From assembly GCA_016715405.1 (NCBI GenBank), contig JADKAE010000023.1, forward strand, positions 1-64,000: DNA of 64,000 nucleotides, in the 5' to 3' direction. Made by a program: the position numbers and the translations under genes. This DNA is from Saprospiraceae bacterium (GTDB lineage: Bacteria > Bacteroidota > Bacteroidia > Chitinophagales > Saprospiraceae). How positions within the stretch are numbered: position 1 is the stretch's first letter; the number at the start of each line of letters is the position of its first letter. Below, one piece after another: positions 1 through 9,555 of the stretch. The notes beneath the pieces are model-generated. The model was not told the DNA's origin. It saw only the letters and a program-made list of their open reading frames with translations, and searched no databases.

Positions 1-708
1 CGATATTGATATTGCTGCCTACCGCGCTATTTAAATATATCGTGTCATTAAATACCAGGGTACCCAGGTTAGCCATATTATACTCTCCGTTGCCCCAATA
101 CGTTAAAAGTGGCTTTGTCGTTAAAAGTCACCATTCCATTGGCAGCCAGGTTAATATTGGCGTTATTTCGGTTAAACGTGGCAGGCCCGTCAAATACTAC
201 TACACTCGCCAATGTTCCGCCAATATTGATGACTGCAGCAGGGGGGCCCGCTGTATTGTTGTTAGTGATAATGGTATTGCCGCTAAAAGTAACCGCGTTG
301 TTGATAGTTGAATTACTTGTAGTTGCCCCGCTTTTTTCCAATTCAATGTCGGTAAAATTGGCATTGCTGATGGTGAAACGATCGGCCATAATTTTGCCGT
401 TAACAGCGCTGGATCTTGGCATAATAGCGCCGGCAGTGGTGATGGTGGCCATATCTACCGCCGTTAACGTAAACGAATTCAGATCAAGCGAGCCGCCGCC
501 TGTTATTGACAAGCTGTACACACTCACGTCACCCGTTAACTGTGGTATGGAAGTAGCCCCTACAATGAACACTGGTTTTGCAGTGGGCACACTGGCAGGC
601 GACCAATTGGAAGCAATATTCAGGCCTGAACCGCCAACCCATGTTCTGTTTTGGCTTATTGCTGCAAAATGAAAATAGAAGCAGACAAAAGGTGAGAATT
701 TTATTCAT
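1..708 (-). CDS. Secreted surface protein, N-terminal part (cut by window edge, two frameshifts)
   Basis: The gene starts at the ATG at 708 with a signal peptide (MNKILTFCLLLFSF) and should continue into AAISQNRTWVGGSG once one T is removed from the run at 666-669. A second one-base shift near 105-108 restores an open frame to the window edge. The first mature residues (W-x-G-G-S, N-W-S-P, then V-P-T) match the opening module of many T9SS surface proteins and resemble the protein encoded just upstream at 1022-3434, so the two are probably tandem paralogues. The rest is Asn/Thr/Val-rich with beta-strand-like repeats (TFNRNN, NLAANG) typical of beta-helix surface proteins. The C-terminus, presumably a sorting domain, lies outside the window. 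Its function is unknown. Confidence 0.65.
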
Positions 709-1021
709 CGGTAAATGGATTTTAGATTTAAATGCATGCAGTTGCACTAAATCAATATTATCAATACATTGATTTACAGATTTTTACATCGTCAATTTAG
801 CAAAATGGCGATGATTTTGTAGTTTTCTCGATAGGTTGTGTAGTGGAATAAATGTAACCGGGAAGATGTATTTGAATGGGTCTCTATACGGATAACAACG
901 TCGTTGTATGCTGTAAAAGTACATGTTTTTTACGAATTGAAACATGGTTGATGTGCTAATGTGCTGATGTGCTGATGATAAATTAAATATTAGCAAATCA
1001 GCACATCAGCAAATTAGCACA
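708..1021. other. Spacer between two surface-protein genes
   Basis: This 313-base spacer carries no supportable gene. Its right end holds the octamer hairpin at 949-1023. The rest is AT-rich and presumably contains the promoter of the gene starting at 708, but I see no clear TAnnTTTG element. Confidence 0.5.
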
Positions 1022-1023
1022 TT
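949..1023. repeat. Tandem-octamer hairpin (GCTGATGT/GCTAATTT family)
   Basis: The left arm has three units of the type TGCTGATG and the right arm carries the complement (CAGCACAT, CAGCAAAT, TAGCACAT) around an AT-rich loop near 980-988. On the minus strand the TAA stop of the 1022-3434 gene runs straight into TGTGCTAATTTGCTG, so the hairpin starts at the stop codon. It probably acts as a terminator or mRNA 3' end (inference). The same word family recurs at 29801-29889 and 62306-62386. Confidence 0.85.
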
Positions 1024-3434
1024 AATTCAGTATGATTTTCACCCACCTTTGCTGTTGGGGCGATTGCAATGAAGCAAAATAAACCCCTGCCGGCAAGTGA
1101 GTCAGGTCGAGGGTGGTTTGTGAAGCGTCAATGAGTGGCTGTAATGGCCAGGCCCTGCCGGTGGCATCGATTAGTATTACCCGGCGTACATCATAATGGG
1201 CGGGCCAACGCAGCGTAAAACGCCTATCGGGTGAAGGCACGGGAGACACAGTGATATCCCCCAGATCTGCGTTGCGCCGTATGCTCACTATGTCAGAAAA
1301 AGTAGACGCCCCGTCGAAATCGGTTTGGCGCAGGCGGTAATAGCTGAGCCCTTCGAGCGGCTGCTCATCTGTGCTGCGGTAGACTATCATTTGCTGGCTA
1401 TTGCCGGCGCCGGGCAAGGTGGTTATGTCCTCAAATGTCCTCCCGTCGGCACTCCGCTCTATGGTGAAATAGGCATTGTTATGCTCTGTGGCCGTTGCCC
1501 ACTCCAATTCAATTGTTTGTTCAACCGGACTAGCTTTAAAATAAAGCAGTTCGATGGGCAATGGATTGAATGCGCTGATAGAAGCCAAGGTAAAGGGACT
1601 GAAATTGGTTACCGGCGCCGCTGATTCAATCGTACCCGCAGATGCATCGCCGGCGAGCGTGCCGGCGCCTTCGCTCACCCACTTCGAGCCATCCCAGCGG
1701 GCCACCACGAGGTCGGCGGGAGTGTCCACGCCGAAGCTGCGCGTATCCCAGCTCAGTTTAACATACGCGCTGCCGCTGCTGAGCAGGTTGAGCAGCCAGT
1801 GTTCCTTGCGGCTAATGTGGTTGATGGGCGCCTCTACCAGGGTTGCGTCATACATGGCGCTATCGGGGTCGAAGTATTGGTACAGCGCCTCAAAATCGGG
1901 CGTTCCGGAAGCCCCTCTGACCGCGATGGGCGCATAATAACTCGAATCGCCGACCGGAAAAGTAAAAGTCATACCGAAGCCCAGGTCGAGTTTACGCACC
2001 AACCCGTCGATGTGTGAAGTATCAGAGGCGCCGAAAGCAAACCCTGACGCTGTAAATGTCACCGCGGTGGTATCACTTGATTGTACAATGCCATCCGTAA
2101 ATTTAAGCAGGGCGCCGATGTCGATAGGCATCTGAAGTACAACGCCGGCGGGGTTGTCCACTTCCAGGTAGTCAAAATGATGGGTCAGGGAATCAGCGCC
2201 GATTAGGGATTGCTCAGCAGTTCCATTGAGCAAAATGGAGCCCGGACCGAATATGACCGGTTTGGCCGAATTGGTGAAGTCGATGTTCTTTTTAAAAACA
2301 CTGGTTTCCCCATAATCCGAACCGATGCGAAGATCACCCGTACCGGCCGATTTGAGTTTGACATCCAGATTAAACGTATCGCCTTTTACAGAAGCCGTAG
2401 AAATAGAGCCGCTGCCCGATTTATTGATTTCGCAAAGACTGTTAAACGTATTGCCTCCTCCCCAGGTATTGGCGCCCGATCCGGTTTTGTTAAACAAAGC
2501 CGCATCCTGGAAGAGGCTATTCCGAATGTTTGCCAGGCTGGGGGCGATCAGGGTGCATTCGCTCAGAAAAGTTGAGGAGTCCACAAAATCAAACTGGTAT
2601 TCAGATCAGCAGTAAAACGCCGCCAAAAGTGCTATTGCGAATATCAAGCGAGTTCATAAATAGCGTATCGTTGGGAGCGCTGCCGTTTTGGGTTACGTTG
2701 TTAAAATAGAGTGTTCCGGTATTATAATTATCGCTTTCGATCTTGAATGCCTTATTGGCAGCAACTGTTATAGTTCCATAGTCGCCAAACCGGATATAAG
2801 AGCCGGGTTGCGTATTTTGCATGTAGACGTCGCCGTTTAATGCAATAGAACCGGTGTCGGCGCCTATTTGAATGACTGTATTGGCGCCATTGTTTCGGAA
2901 ATAAACGTCGTCATTAAATGTAATATCATAACCGTCGGTGCTGCCCAGTATAAAAATGCTGCCGAAACCGGCGGTGGAGGTCGTATTAATGACAGTAGTA
3001 CCGTTAAACACTACGTCGTTGTAAAAAGCGGTGTTATTGGCGCCGGTTTTGCGAAGTTCAATATTGTTGAACGTAACATCTTCTACTAGCACAAAATTGC
3101 TGGCAGTTAAGACGCCATTGCTAATATTGACAACGTTGGGGTTTGCGCCGGCGATGGTGACATTTCCGTTTACTTGCAAAGTGTATCCGCCGAGATTGAT
3201 ATTCCCGCCATCGACAATTAAAACTGCTACTTCTACATTTTGATCAAGGACGGGATAATTCGGTCTGCCGGCTACAAAGCGCGCTGTACGCGTGTCATTC
3301 GGCACTCCCATACTCCAATTTGGGCTATGATTCCAATTTGAGGAGATATTGCCCTCCCAAGTTGTTTGTGGTTGAGCCATAGCTGTAACCGCCAATCCGG
3401 CGGTCACAAGCAGGATAAGTAGTTGCTTTTTCAT
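1022..3434 (-). CDS. T9SS type A sorting-domain surface protein (one frameshift)
   Basis: Two reading frames form one protein of about 800 residues. The first starts at 3434 with a signal peptide (MKKQLLILLVTAGLAVTAMA) followed by a W-x-G, N-W-S, V-P module and a long Asn/Gly-rich beta-repeat region. The second covers 1022 to about 2600. Removing one base near 2606-2612 joins them (GVLLLI then EYQFDFVD). Downstream lies a fibronectin-like segment of the common Bacteroidota type (LPIELLYFKA, then ERSADGRTFE, then YYRLRQTDFDG). The last 80 residues form a T9SS type A sorting domain (VSPVPSPDRRF, DATGRAW, LPAGVYFASL, KIILN). It is probably exported and anchored at the cell surface. It starts 14 bases after the upstream barrel gene, so the genes are likely co-transcribed. 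Confidence 0.8.
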
Positions 3435-3448
3435 AGGGAAACATTTTG

Positions 3449-4362
3449 TTAATCCTTCCTTCCACCCAAAGGTACGATTAAACTAGCGTGAGGAATACCG
3501 ATGGGGGTTGTATTGATGCTGTCGTTAAAATCGTTATAAACGGGGTGTGCAATACCGTATTCGATGGCCAGGCGGCGGGCGGTATAGCGGCCGCCAATGC
3601 CCAAAATAAAAACGCGTTCGTTGGGCACTCCCAGCCAATAGCTTTCGGTAAGCAGGTAGTGTCGCCGACCGGTGCGGTAGGTACCGCTGATGCCGACGGT
3701 GAGGTTGTCCCACAAACCGCCACGGTCAAAACCATTGCCCAATATAAAAGAAATATGTTTATCTTTTGTACCATGGGTGCTCACACCGTAAATAAAACCT
3801 GCTGATTCTTCCTCGTCGCCTACCGGCAGAATGTACAACACCCCGGCGCCTGCATTCCACTTATTTTCGCTAATGGGTATACTTAGTTTAGCGTGTACCC
3901 AAAGAGGCACCACATCGGCGCCGAAAAAGAGAAAAGTCGGGACAGTTCCTAAGGTGATTGATAAATTATTGCTCACGCCATAGCCAATTTGGTTGACAAA
4001 CGCCATTGTATTGTAATATACAAATTGGCCTTGTGGAATGCCATATCCGGATACCCCTGCAAAATATCGCCAGGCATACGGGTTATCCGCCCAGGTATTG
4101 AAATATCGATTGCCAAGGCCTCCTCTGTTGATATAAACAATACTCAGGATGTCGGTTTGACGGATAGTCAGGGGGCCGAATTTTTCAGTAGAAAGTACTA
4201 TTCGCGAACTATCCGAATCGACTAGCAAGCCGATAAATTCATTGCCGTCCGTGGTGGTGATCGCCACCATCGAATCCCTTTGGGTTTGGGCTGATAGAGA
4301 ACCAGTAACCAAGCAGCCAAACAAGGCAAAAACACAAGAAGGGTTAGTTCTTTAATGCGCAT
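3449..4362 (-). CDS. Outer-membrane barrel-like protein of unknown function
   Basis: About 300 residues. The start is best placed at the ATG at 4362, directly next to the stop of the dehydrogenase gene. Adding one T to the run at 4328-4332 gives MRIKELTLLVFFALFGCLVTG, a good signal peptide ending in SLSAQ. An N-terminal stretch (TTTDGNEFIGLLVDSDSSRI, then GPLTIRQTDILSI) reads like a small beta domain of the kind that precedes envelope proteins. The rest alternates short aromatic/Gly beta strands (GVSNNLSITLGT, SVGISGTYRTG-like) and suggests a porin-like barrel. The context is an operon of dehydrogenase, this gene and a T9SS protein. I do not recognise a named family. Confidence 0.65.
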
Positions 4363-5169
4363 TTAGGTGGTTTTAATTTTTTCAATCAAAGAATAAAACA
4401 AGCCGGGGAAAAGGCGTTTCAGGGTGGGTGCAAAAATTTCTTTGCCTCCTATAAAAACCTCTCTTTTTTGGCCGGCGATAGCGTCGAGCGCTTTTTGGGC
4501 AAAAACGGCGGGGTCGAGTCCTTTGCGAGTAGCTTCGGCCATCACTTGGTTGGCCGAGCCGTCGCCTTTCAGTGCATTTATAGTAACGTTGGTACGCACG
4601 TAGCCGGGGCAAATGATCGTTACTTTAATATTATCGGGGGCCACTTCCGCCCTTAACGTATCAAAAAAACCATGTAAAGCATGCTTGGATGCGGCATAGG
4701 CAGAGCGGTGCGGCACGCCGATTTTGCCCATCACACTGCTCATCACTACGATATGCCCGGCGCCTTGTTGCCACATAAAAGGCAACACCGCTTTGGTGAC
4801 GGCCAGGGCGCCGAAATAATTAATGTCCATGATTTTTCGATCTACTTCCAATGCGGTATCTTTGATGGGTGCACGTTGAGACACACCCGCATTGTTGATC
4901 AGGATGTCTATTCGGCCGAAGTGGTCGAGAATTTGTTGCACCACACCGGGTACGCTGTCGAACTCAGCTACATCGAGCGGCGCCACCAGGATGTCCGTCT
5001 TGCCATGGCAATTTTGCCTGACGCGTTGCAGCTCTTTTTCGTTGCGGCTCGAGATGGCAATTTTGGCGCCCTGCTCGGCCAAAGCGTAAGTGAGATGTTC
5101 TCCAATGCCGGATGAAGCCCCGGTTATCCAAACAACTTTGTCTTTGTAGTACATAGCATCATTTTTCAA
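4363..5169 (-). CDS. Short-chain dehydrogenase/reductase (SDR)
   Basis: A 268-residue classical SDR, full length for the family. The nucleotide-binding glycine motif TGASSGIG lies at residues 16-23, NNAG at 92-95, the catalytic Ser near 144-145 and the YxxxK pair at Tyr158/Lys162. The C-terminal part (REVFIGGKEIFAPTLKRLFP, then a helix) matches the membrane-associated SDRs related to DHRS7, which oxidise or reduce lipid-like alcohols; the substrate here cannot be read from sequence. No signal peptide is visible, so it is probably cytoplasmic or membrane-peripheral. It is the first gene of the minus-strand run 5169 to 1022. A start at Met6 (5154) is also possible. Confidence 0.9.
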   Translation of the reverse strand: MKNDAMYYKDKVVWITGASSGIGEHLTYALAEQGAKIAISSRNEKELQRVRQNCHGKTDILVAPLDVAEFDSVPGVVQQILDHFGRIDILINNAGVSQRAPIKDTALEVDRKIMDINYFGALAVTKAVLPFMWQQGAGHIVVMSSVMGKIGVPHRSAYAASKHALHGFFDTLRAEVAPDNIKVTIICPGYVRTNVTINALKGDGSANQVMAEATRKGLDPAVFAQKALDAIAGQKREVFIGGKEIFAPTLKRLFPGLFYSLIEKIKTT

Positions 5170-5262
5170 TCATCCGCAAAGTTCGTTATTTGCGCCACAT
5201 GATTTACGGCTGTGATTGTTTTTTTAACCGGCTGTCGTGTAGACGTATTATCTTGCATCATT

Positions 5263-5763
5263 ATGAAAAAGTTATTCCTTATTCGCCATGCCAAATCGAG
5301 CTGGGATGATCCCGGGCTCCAGGATATAGACAGGTCGCTGAGCAGCCGGGGTTTGCGCGATGCCCCGCAAATGGCCGTTTTGCTACAAGGAATGGGCATT
5401 CACCCCGACCGGCTGGTGTCAAGCCCGGCCAACCGGGCCTTTACCACGGCTTCTTTTTTTGCAGCCGCTTTTGGCATTCCGGCTTCCAGTATTGTGGTAG
5501 ATGACAACATCTATGAGGCTATGCCACAGGATATTGTGCGTATAGTGCACCAATTAGATGACAAGTATGATACGGTCTTGCTCTTTGGCCACAACCCTAC
5601 CCTGACCAGCGTGGCTAATATGTTTGCAGAAGCGTATATCCCCAATGTGCCCACTTGCGGAATCGTGGGGGTTCAGGCTGAGGTAGCACACTGGAAAGAA
5701 TTTAACCAGTCGACCGGCCGGCTCATCGGCTTTTATTTTCCCAAACAACATTTGCAGGAATGA
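5263..5763 (+). CDS. SixA-like histidine phosphatase
   Basis: A 166-residue histidine phosphatase of the SixA branch. The phosphate-binding RHAKSSW is at residues 8-14. Next come an Arg in DRSLSSRG, SPANRAFTTA and the second catalytic His in LLFGHNPTLT. The ATG at 5263 is chosen because MKKLFLIRHAK is the canonical family start; an upstream in-frame start at 5212 would add 17 unrelated residues. The last four bases overlap the next ORF (ATGA), so translation is probably coupled to the DUF4296 lipoprotein, a pairing that suggests housekeeping signalling. Natural substrates of SixA-like enzymes outside Proteobacteria are not well established. Confidence 0.88.
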   Translation: MKKLFLIRHAKSSWDDPGLQDIDRSLSSRGLRDAPQMAVLLQGMGIHPDRLVSSPANRAFTTASFFAAAFGIPASSIVVDDNIYEAMPQDIVRIVHQLDDKYDTVLLFGHNPTLTSVANMFAEAYIPNVPTCGIVGVQAEVAHWKEFNQSTGRLIGFYFPKQHLQE

Positions 5764-6092
5764 AGCAGTTAGTCGTGCTCGCATCGATATGCGTTGTCGT
5801 GCTTGTCTCTTGTGCCAAAAAAGAAGAGCCGGTAGCATTAAGCGAGGACCAGCGCGTACTTTTACTCGCCGACCTACACATGGCCGAAGCAGCCGTGCAA
5901 CACCTGCCGCCGGCGGTCAAAGACAGTATGATCCGCGTATATTACGACCAGATTTTTGCGCAATACGATATCACCCAAGCTGATTACGACCGGCTGATGA
6001 AGCAATTGCGAGATGATGTGGGCGAATTGCAACCCCTGTACGAGAAAGTATTGGAGGAGTTGTCACGGCGGGAGGCGGTTCCAGGTGGTTAG
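5760..6092 (+). CDS. DUF4296-type lipoprotein
   Basis: 110 residues. It begins with a lipoprotein signal peptide (MKQLVVLASICVVVLVSC) whose lipobox Cys is residue 18. A single DUF4296-like domain follows, with the conserved pattern LADLHMAEAAV, a middle IRVYYDQIFAQYDIT and the helix DYDRLMKQLRDD. DUF4296 proteins are small Bacteroidota periplasmic lipoproteins of unknown role. The start overlaps the SixA-like stop by four bases. The family call rests on recognition of the pattern rather than a profile search. Confidence 0.8.
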   Translation: MKQLVVLASICVVVLVSCAKKEEPVALSEDQRVLLLADLHMAEAAVQHLPPAVKDSMIRVYYDQIFAQYDITQADYDRLMKQLRDDVGELQPLYEKVLEELSRREAVPGG

Positions 6093-6131
6093 TTACGCGA
6101 TAGATACTGTTACATCATACAGGCAAAAGCT

Positions 6132-6509
6132 ATGCACAATTACTCCAACGGCATCCAATGGTATCCGCCTGTTGTTTTACCTGCGGGCGGCAATGCTCCT
6201 TTGAGCCGTTCGGATGCAGGTATTGCACTACCAGCCCCCGTGCCCAAAGTCACTTCCAACAACCTTGTCATATTGCCTAATCCAGCTTCCGGTCAAGTCA
6301 CGATAAAGTATACGCTTGACTTGGAAACAACCCGTGCCGCAATTGACATTACGGACATAGAGGGTAAAACCATCATATTGTTGCCCGTATCTGATTTCAA
6401 AGGAGAGATCCAACTTGCCGACTCCCGATTGCTCCCGGGTATGTACACTGTCAGGTTATTGGTTGACGACTTTCCGGCGCGCATTCAAAAACTGGTAATC
6501 ATTAAATAA
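6132..6509 (+). CDS. Orphan T9SS sorting-domain ORF (possible gene remnant)
   Basis: 125 residues with no signal peptide. Residues 40-125 form a typical type A sorting domain: NNLVILPNPASGQVTIKY, then IDITDIEGKTI, RLLPGMYTVRLLVDD and a final KLVIIK. A T9SS domain needs an upstream Sec signal and a passenger, and neither is present. The frame is continuous with the stop of the preceding DUF4296 gene, so about 40 residues of Pro/Gly-rich sequence precede the domain. It is most likely the tail of a larger surface protein whose body was lost. An intrinsic terminator follows directly, which shows that a transcript ends here. Confidence 0.55.
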   Translation: MHNYSNGIQWYPPVVLPAGGNAPLSRSDAGIALPAPVPKVTSNNLVILPNPASGQVTIKYTLDLETTRAAIDITDIEGKTIILLPVSDFKGEIQLADSRLLPGMYTVRLLVDDFPARIQKLVIIK

Positions 6510-6511
6510 CT

Positions 6512-6549
6512 AAAAAGCCGCTTCCCGCAGTTGCGGAAGCGGCTTTTTA
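6512..6549 (+). terminator. Intrinsic terminator after the sorting-domain ORF
   Basis: The stem GCCGCTTCC / GGAAGCGGC with a short CGCAGTTGC loop is flanked by five A and five T residues, so it can work in both directions. It is the only classical rho-independent terminator I see; most other gene ends carry tandem-word hairpins instead. Confidence 0.85.
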
Positions 6550-6561
6550 ACCTTCATTCCA

Positions 6562-8103
6562 ATGAAAGGGCTGATCGTCTTTACACTAATTTTTTCGTCC
6601 ATAACATCACTGTGGGCCCAACCTACTTTTAATATTCGAACGAGATTAGGTTTTCCGGCAGCTACTTTCTCCAGCGTCATTGCTACTGATAGCTGTTATT
6701 TTGTTACCGGTATAATTGCCGACACGGTGCCGCCCTACCGCACAGGCGCTTTATTTGCCAAATTCGATCTGGATGGAAATCCGACCTTGGTGAAAACACT
6801 AACTTCAACAACAAATACTTATGCTACCTGGCGGCCAACCCTTCTGGAAACGCAGGACGGCCTTTGGGTATCGGGCTATGCATTCATGCCTGATATGAGG
6901 GGTATTCTTATACACTATAATCAAGATGGGGACACACTGGATGTATTTCCCTTTTTTAATTATTATTATCCTGCAAAAACATTTATTTCTCCTCAAGGTA
7001 TGGCTATTACAGCAGATAAATTTGTGGTAGCCAGTGATATTGAATCTATTGGTCTTAGGGCTAATATTTCTCTGGTCTGTATGGATAAAAGCGGAGCTAT
7101 TTCGTGGAATTACAGCTTGGGTGGAAATTTATACGATTGGGCTGGGAGCATCATAACTTCTATAAACAATAATTACTTAGTTGGAGGCCGAAAAACGAAC
7201 TCCGGAATTGTATTCCAAAATTATATCAGTCAAACCTGGTTATTTGAAATCGATACTTTAGGCCAAATGCTTTGGCAGTACCTCTCTCCGCTCGATTCAT
7301 TGCTGGGCAAAGCTAAAGGTTTGTATCAGGAACACGATGGAAGTATCGTAGTGGCAACTTCCAAGGGTTGGGAAGACCCCACACATCCTACCTATCACGC
7401 CCTAAGATGGCACAACTACATTTTTAAATTAGACGCAGACAGGCAGTTCGACTGGGGCTGGGAGTTACATAGTCCTTTTTATTCAAGCGATACCGATTTT
7501 AATAAACTTATCGCATGTAATGATGGCAGCGGCTACGTGGCGGCTGGGCTTGCTACTATAGGCACTTCGCCTACCAACGGCATTTATTGGGGCCGCGTAA
7601 GCAAAGTATCCCCTCAGGGCGATAGTATCTGGGATCGCCATTACGCCTTTCCCATCGGCACCGATTTCCCTTTTCACGAATTGTACGACATCAAAGAAAC
7701 GCCCGACGGTGGGTTTATCCTTTGCGGACAGTCAGTTAACAACTACGCCGACTCTTTTCCCCAGCAGGGCTGGTTGCTCAAGCTGGATGCTCAAGGCTGT
7801 CTTGTGCCGGGCTGCGGCTTGGTTCCAGTGGAGGAGGCTGCTTCCCAAGAGCTTCCCGCCATGCTCCTGTACCCCAACCCGGCATCTGACTGGCTCAGCG
7901 TGCACCTCGGAGAGGCCGGCGCCGAAGGGCAGTTGCGCATAGTAGATATGCAGGGGCACCTTGTGCTCAATTTTGAAGCGCCGTTGGGTAATACGACTTA
8001 TGTGTTACCCTTGACTGGGTTACCACCTGGCATTTACACCTTGCAATGGCTAAGAGCGGGGAGATTGGTGAGAGCAGAACAGTTGGTGGTTGCGCACAAG
8101 TGA
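6562..8103 (+). CDS. T9SS sorting-domain protein with propeller-like repeats
   Basis: 513 residues with a signal peptide (MKGLIVFTLIFSSITSLWA, cut before Q). The body has repeated blocks of about 45-60 residues ending in W-x-x-x-F-K-L-D or L-x-G-G type strands (FAKFDLDGNP, LFEIDTLGQMLWQY, IFKLDADRQFDWGW, ISKVSPQGDSIWDRH), as in beta-propeller secreted proteins. The C-terminal 80 residues are a sorting domain (LLYPNPASDWLSVHLGE, RIVDMQGH, LPPGIYTLQW). The protein is expected at the cell surface or released; its ligand is unknown. It sits alone after a strong terminator and before a convergent FMN reductase gene. Confidence 0.85.
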   Translation: MKGLIVFTLIFSSITSLWAQPTFNIRTRLGFPAATFSSVIATDSCYFVTGIIADTVPPYRTGALFAKFDLDGNPTLVKTLTSTTNTYATWRPTLLETQDGLWVSGYAFMPDMRGILIHYNQDGDTLDVFPFFNYYYPAKTFISPQGMAITADKFVVASDIESIGLRANISLVCMDKSGAISWNYSLGGNLYDWAGSIITSINNNYLVGGRKTNSGIVFQNYISQTWLFEIDTLGQMLWQYLSPLDSLLGKAKGLYQEHDGSIVVATSKGWEDPTHPTYHALRWHNYIFKLDADRQFDWGWELHSPFYSSDTDFNKLIACNDGSGYVAAGLATIGTSPTNGIYWGRVSKVSPQGDSIWDRHYAFPIGTDFPFHELYDIKETPDGGFILCGQSVNNYADSFPQQGWLLKLDAQGCLVPGCGLVPVEEAASQELPAMLLYPNPASDWLSVHLGEAGAEGQLRIVDMQGHLVLNFEAPLGNTTYVLPLTGLPPGIYTLQWLRAGRLVRAEQLVVAHK

Positions 8104-8111
8104 TTGAATAC

Positions 8112-8190
8112 CACAAGTTGGCAATTGGAGGTAAGTGTATCGAGCACAAACAGCCTACATTTAACCGCCAACTTCCAATCTCCAATTCAC
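8112..8190. repeat. Imperfect word hairpin (AATTGGAGRTTGG type)
   Basis: The spacer between convergent genes carries AGTTGGCAATTGGAG on the left and CGCCAACTTCCAATCTCC on the right, which are roughly complementary and made of the words TTGG, AATTGGAG and AAGTTGG. It is weaker than the other tandem-word hairpins but has the same position and style. Confidence 0.5.
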
Positions 8191-8727
8191 AACGCCAACA
8201 ACTCCTCCACCTGTTTTTGCATCACCTTCAGCGTGGGAATATCGACGATTTCTCCTTGTTTGTTCATGATCGAATAAATGCGCGAAATGGGCAGCTTATT
8301 AGGTAAAACTATCGTCCCCACGTGGTTGAGTACGCCGGTGAGCTGGTCGATACCGCGAAGGTTGCCGGCGCGACCGGTAGCAATTCCTACCAAAGCGGCC
8401 TTTTTGCCTTTAAAAGTAGCATCGTATTGCCTTACCGAGCAGGCATCGATAAACAACGAGCACGCCGGGAAAACCGCCGTTGTATTCGGGAATAAGGTAG
8501 ATGAATCGGTCAGCCGGGATCATGTACTCGTCTTGCAGGGCTATCAGGCTGGGCGACATCTGCGACGCTTCGTACATATCGGGATGAAACCAGTCGTGGG
8601 CCGCATCCTCCAACGAAAGTACTTTTACTTCTTCGTTAGTCAACGTGCGGCATATTTCCGCGTATTTTTTGGCAAATTGCAGGCACTCGCTGCCCTTTCT
8701 GTTAGTGCCTGATATGATTGTGATCAT
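8187..8727 (-). CDS. NADPH-dependent FMN reductase family protein (one frameshift)
   Basis: About 180 residues after joining two frames near 8456-8462. The N-terminus MITIISGTNRKGSECLQFA is the FMN phosphate-binding start of the family. PEYNGGFPGVL is the second flavin-contact motif, and in homologues it is followed directly by LFIDACS, which here is in another frame. The rest (KKAALVGIATGRAGNLRG, then LPNKLPISRIYS) is a normal C-terminus. Such enzymes reduce flavins or quinones with NAD(P)H in the cytoplasm. The gene faces the 6562-8103 gene tail to tail. Confidence 0.82.
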
Positions 8728-8832
8728 TTGTTTTGTTAGTATTGCGCGCTAAAGTAATATCATTTAGGCTAATTTGGTTCATAGCCATATGGGCAAAAGT
8801 ATTTACCTTACCCAAATAAAATTCACATTGAT

Positions 8833-9513
8833 ATGCAACTCACTTATTACGGGCATTCTTGTTTCGGCTTGAGTACCAAAGGTAAACACATCCTTTTCGA
8901 TCCTTTTATACGAGGCAATGAACTAGCCCGGCATATAGACATCAAAAGTATCCAGGCCGACTACATCCTGCTGTCGCATGGCCACGGCGACCACGTGGCC
9001 GACGCCGAAGAGATCGGCAAACGCAATCATGCTACTATCGTATCCAACTTCGAAAGTGTGAGCTGGTACGAGGCCAAAGGACTCAAAGGCCACCCCATGA
9101 ACCACGGCGGTACCTGGCAGTTTGATTTCGGTACGGTCAAATACGTGAATGCCGTCCACTCCAGCGTATTGCCCGATGGCACTTACGGCGGAAATCCCGG
9201 CGGCTTTGTCATCTGGAACGAAGAAGGCTGCCTGTATTTTGCCGGCGATACGGCGCTGACGATGGATATGAAACTGCTGCCCCTCACCTGCCCGCCCCTC
9301 ACGGCGGCTATTTTGCCCATAGGCAGCAATTTTACCATGCACTACGCCGATGCCGTTATTGCCTGCGACTTCATCGGCTGCCATAAAGCGATTGGCTGTC
9401 ACTACGATACCTTTGGATATATTAAAATAGATCACGATGCGGCAAAAAAGGCTTTTCAGGATAGCGGAAAAGCGCTACTTTTGCTAACCATTGGGGAAAG
9501 TATAGCGTTATAG
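8833..9513 (+). CDS. UPF0173 metal-dependent hydrolase (metallo-beta-lactamase fold)
   Basis: 226 residues, the usual length for UPF0173 (YtkL-like) proteins. The start MQLTYYGHSCFGL is canonical. The metal motif HGHGDH is at residues 49-54, with further ligands in FAGDTAL and in PIGSNFTMHYADA and GCHYDTF. It ends in GESIAL, close to the family end, so it is complete. No signal peptide is seen. The stop at 9511-9513 is followed almost at once by parA sequence with no parA start, so the downstream junction is abnormal although this gene is intact. Confidence 0.9.
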   Translation: MQLTYYGHSCFGLSTKGKHILFDPFIRGNELARHIDIKSIQADYILLSHGHGDHVADAEEIGKRNHATIVSNFESVSWYEAKGLKGHPMNHGGTWQFDFGTVKYVNAVHSSVLPDGTYGGNPGGFVIWNEEGCLYFAGDTALTMDMKLLPLTCPPLTAAILPIGSNFTMHYADAVIACDFIGCHKAIGCHYDTFGYIKIDHDAAKKAFQDSGKALLLLTIGESIAL

Positions 9514-9555
9514 ACGCTCTTAATCATTTGTTCATCAAAGCATTTAGGCGCCGAG

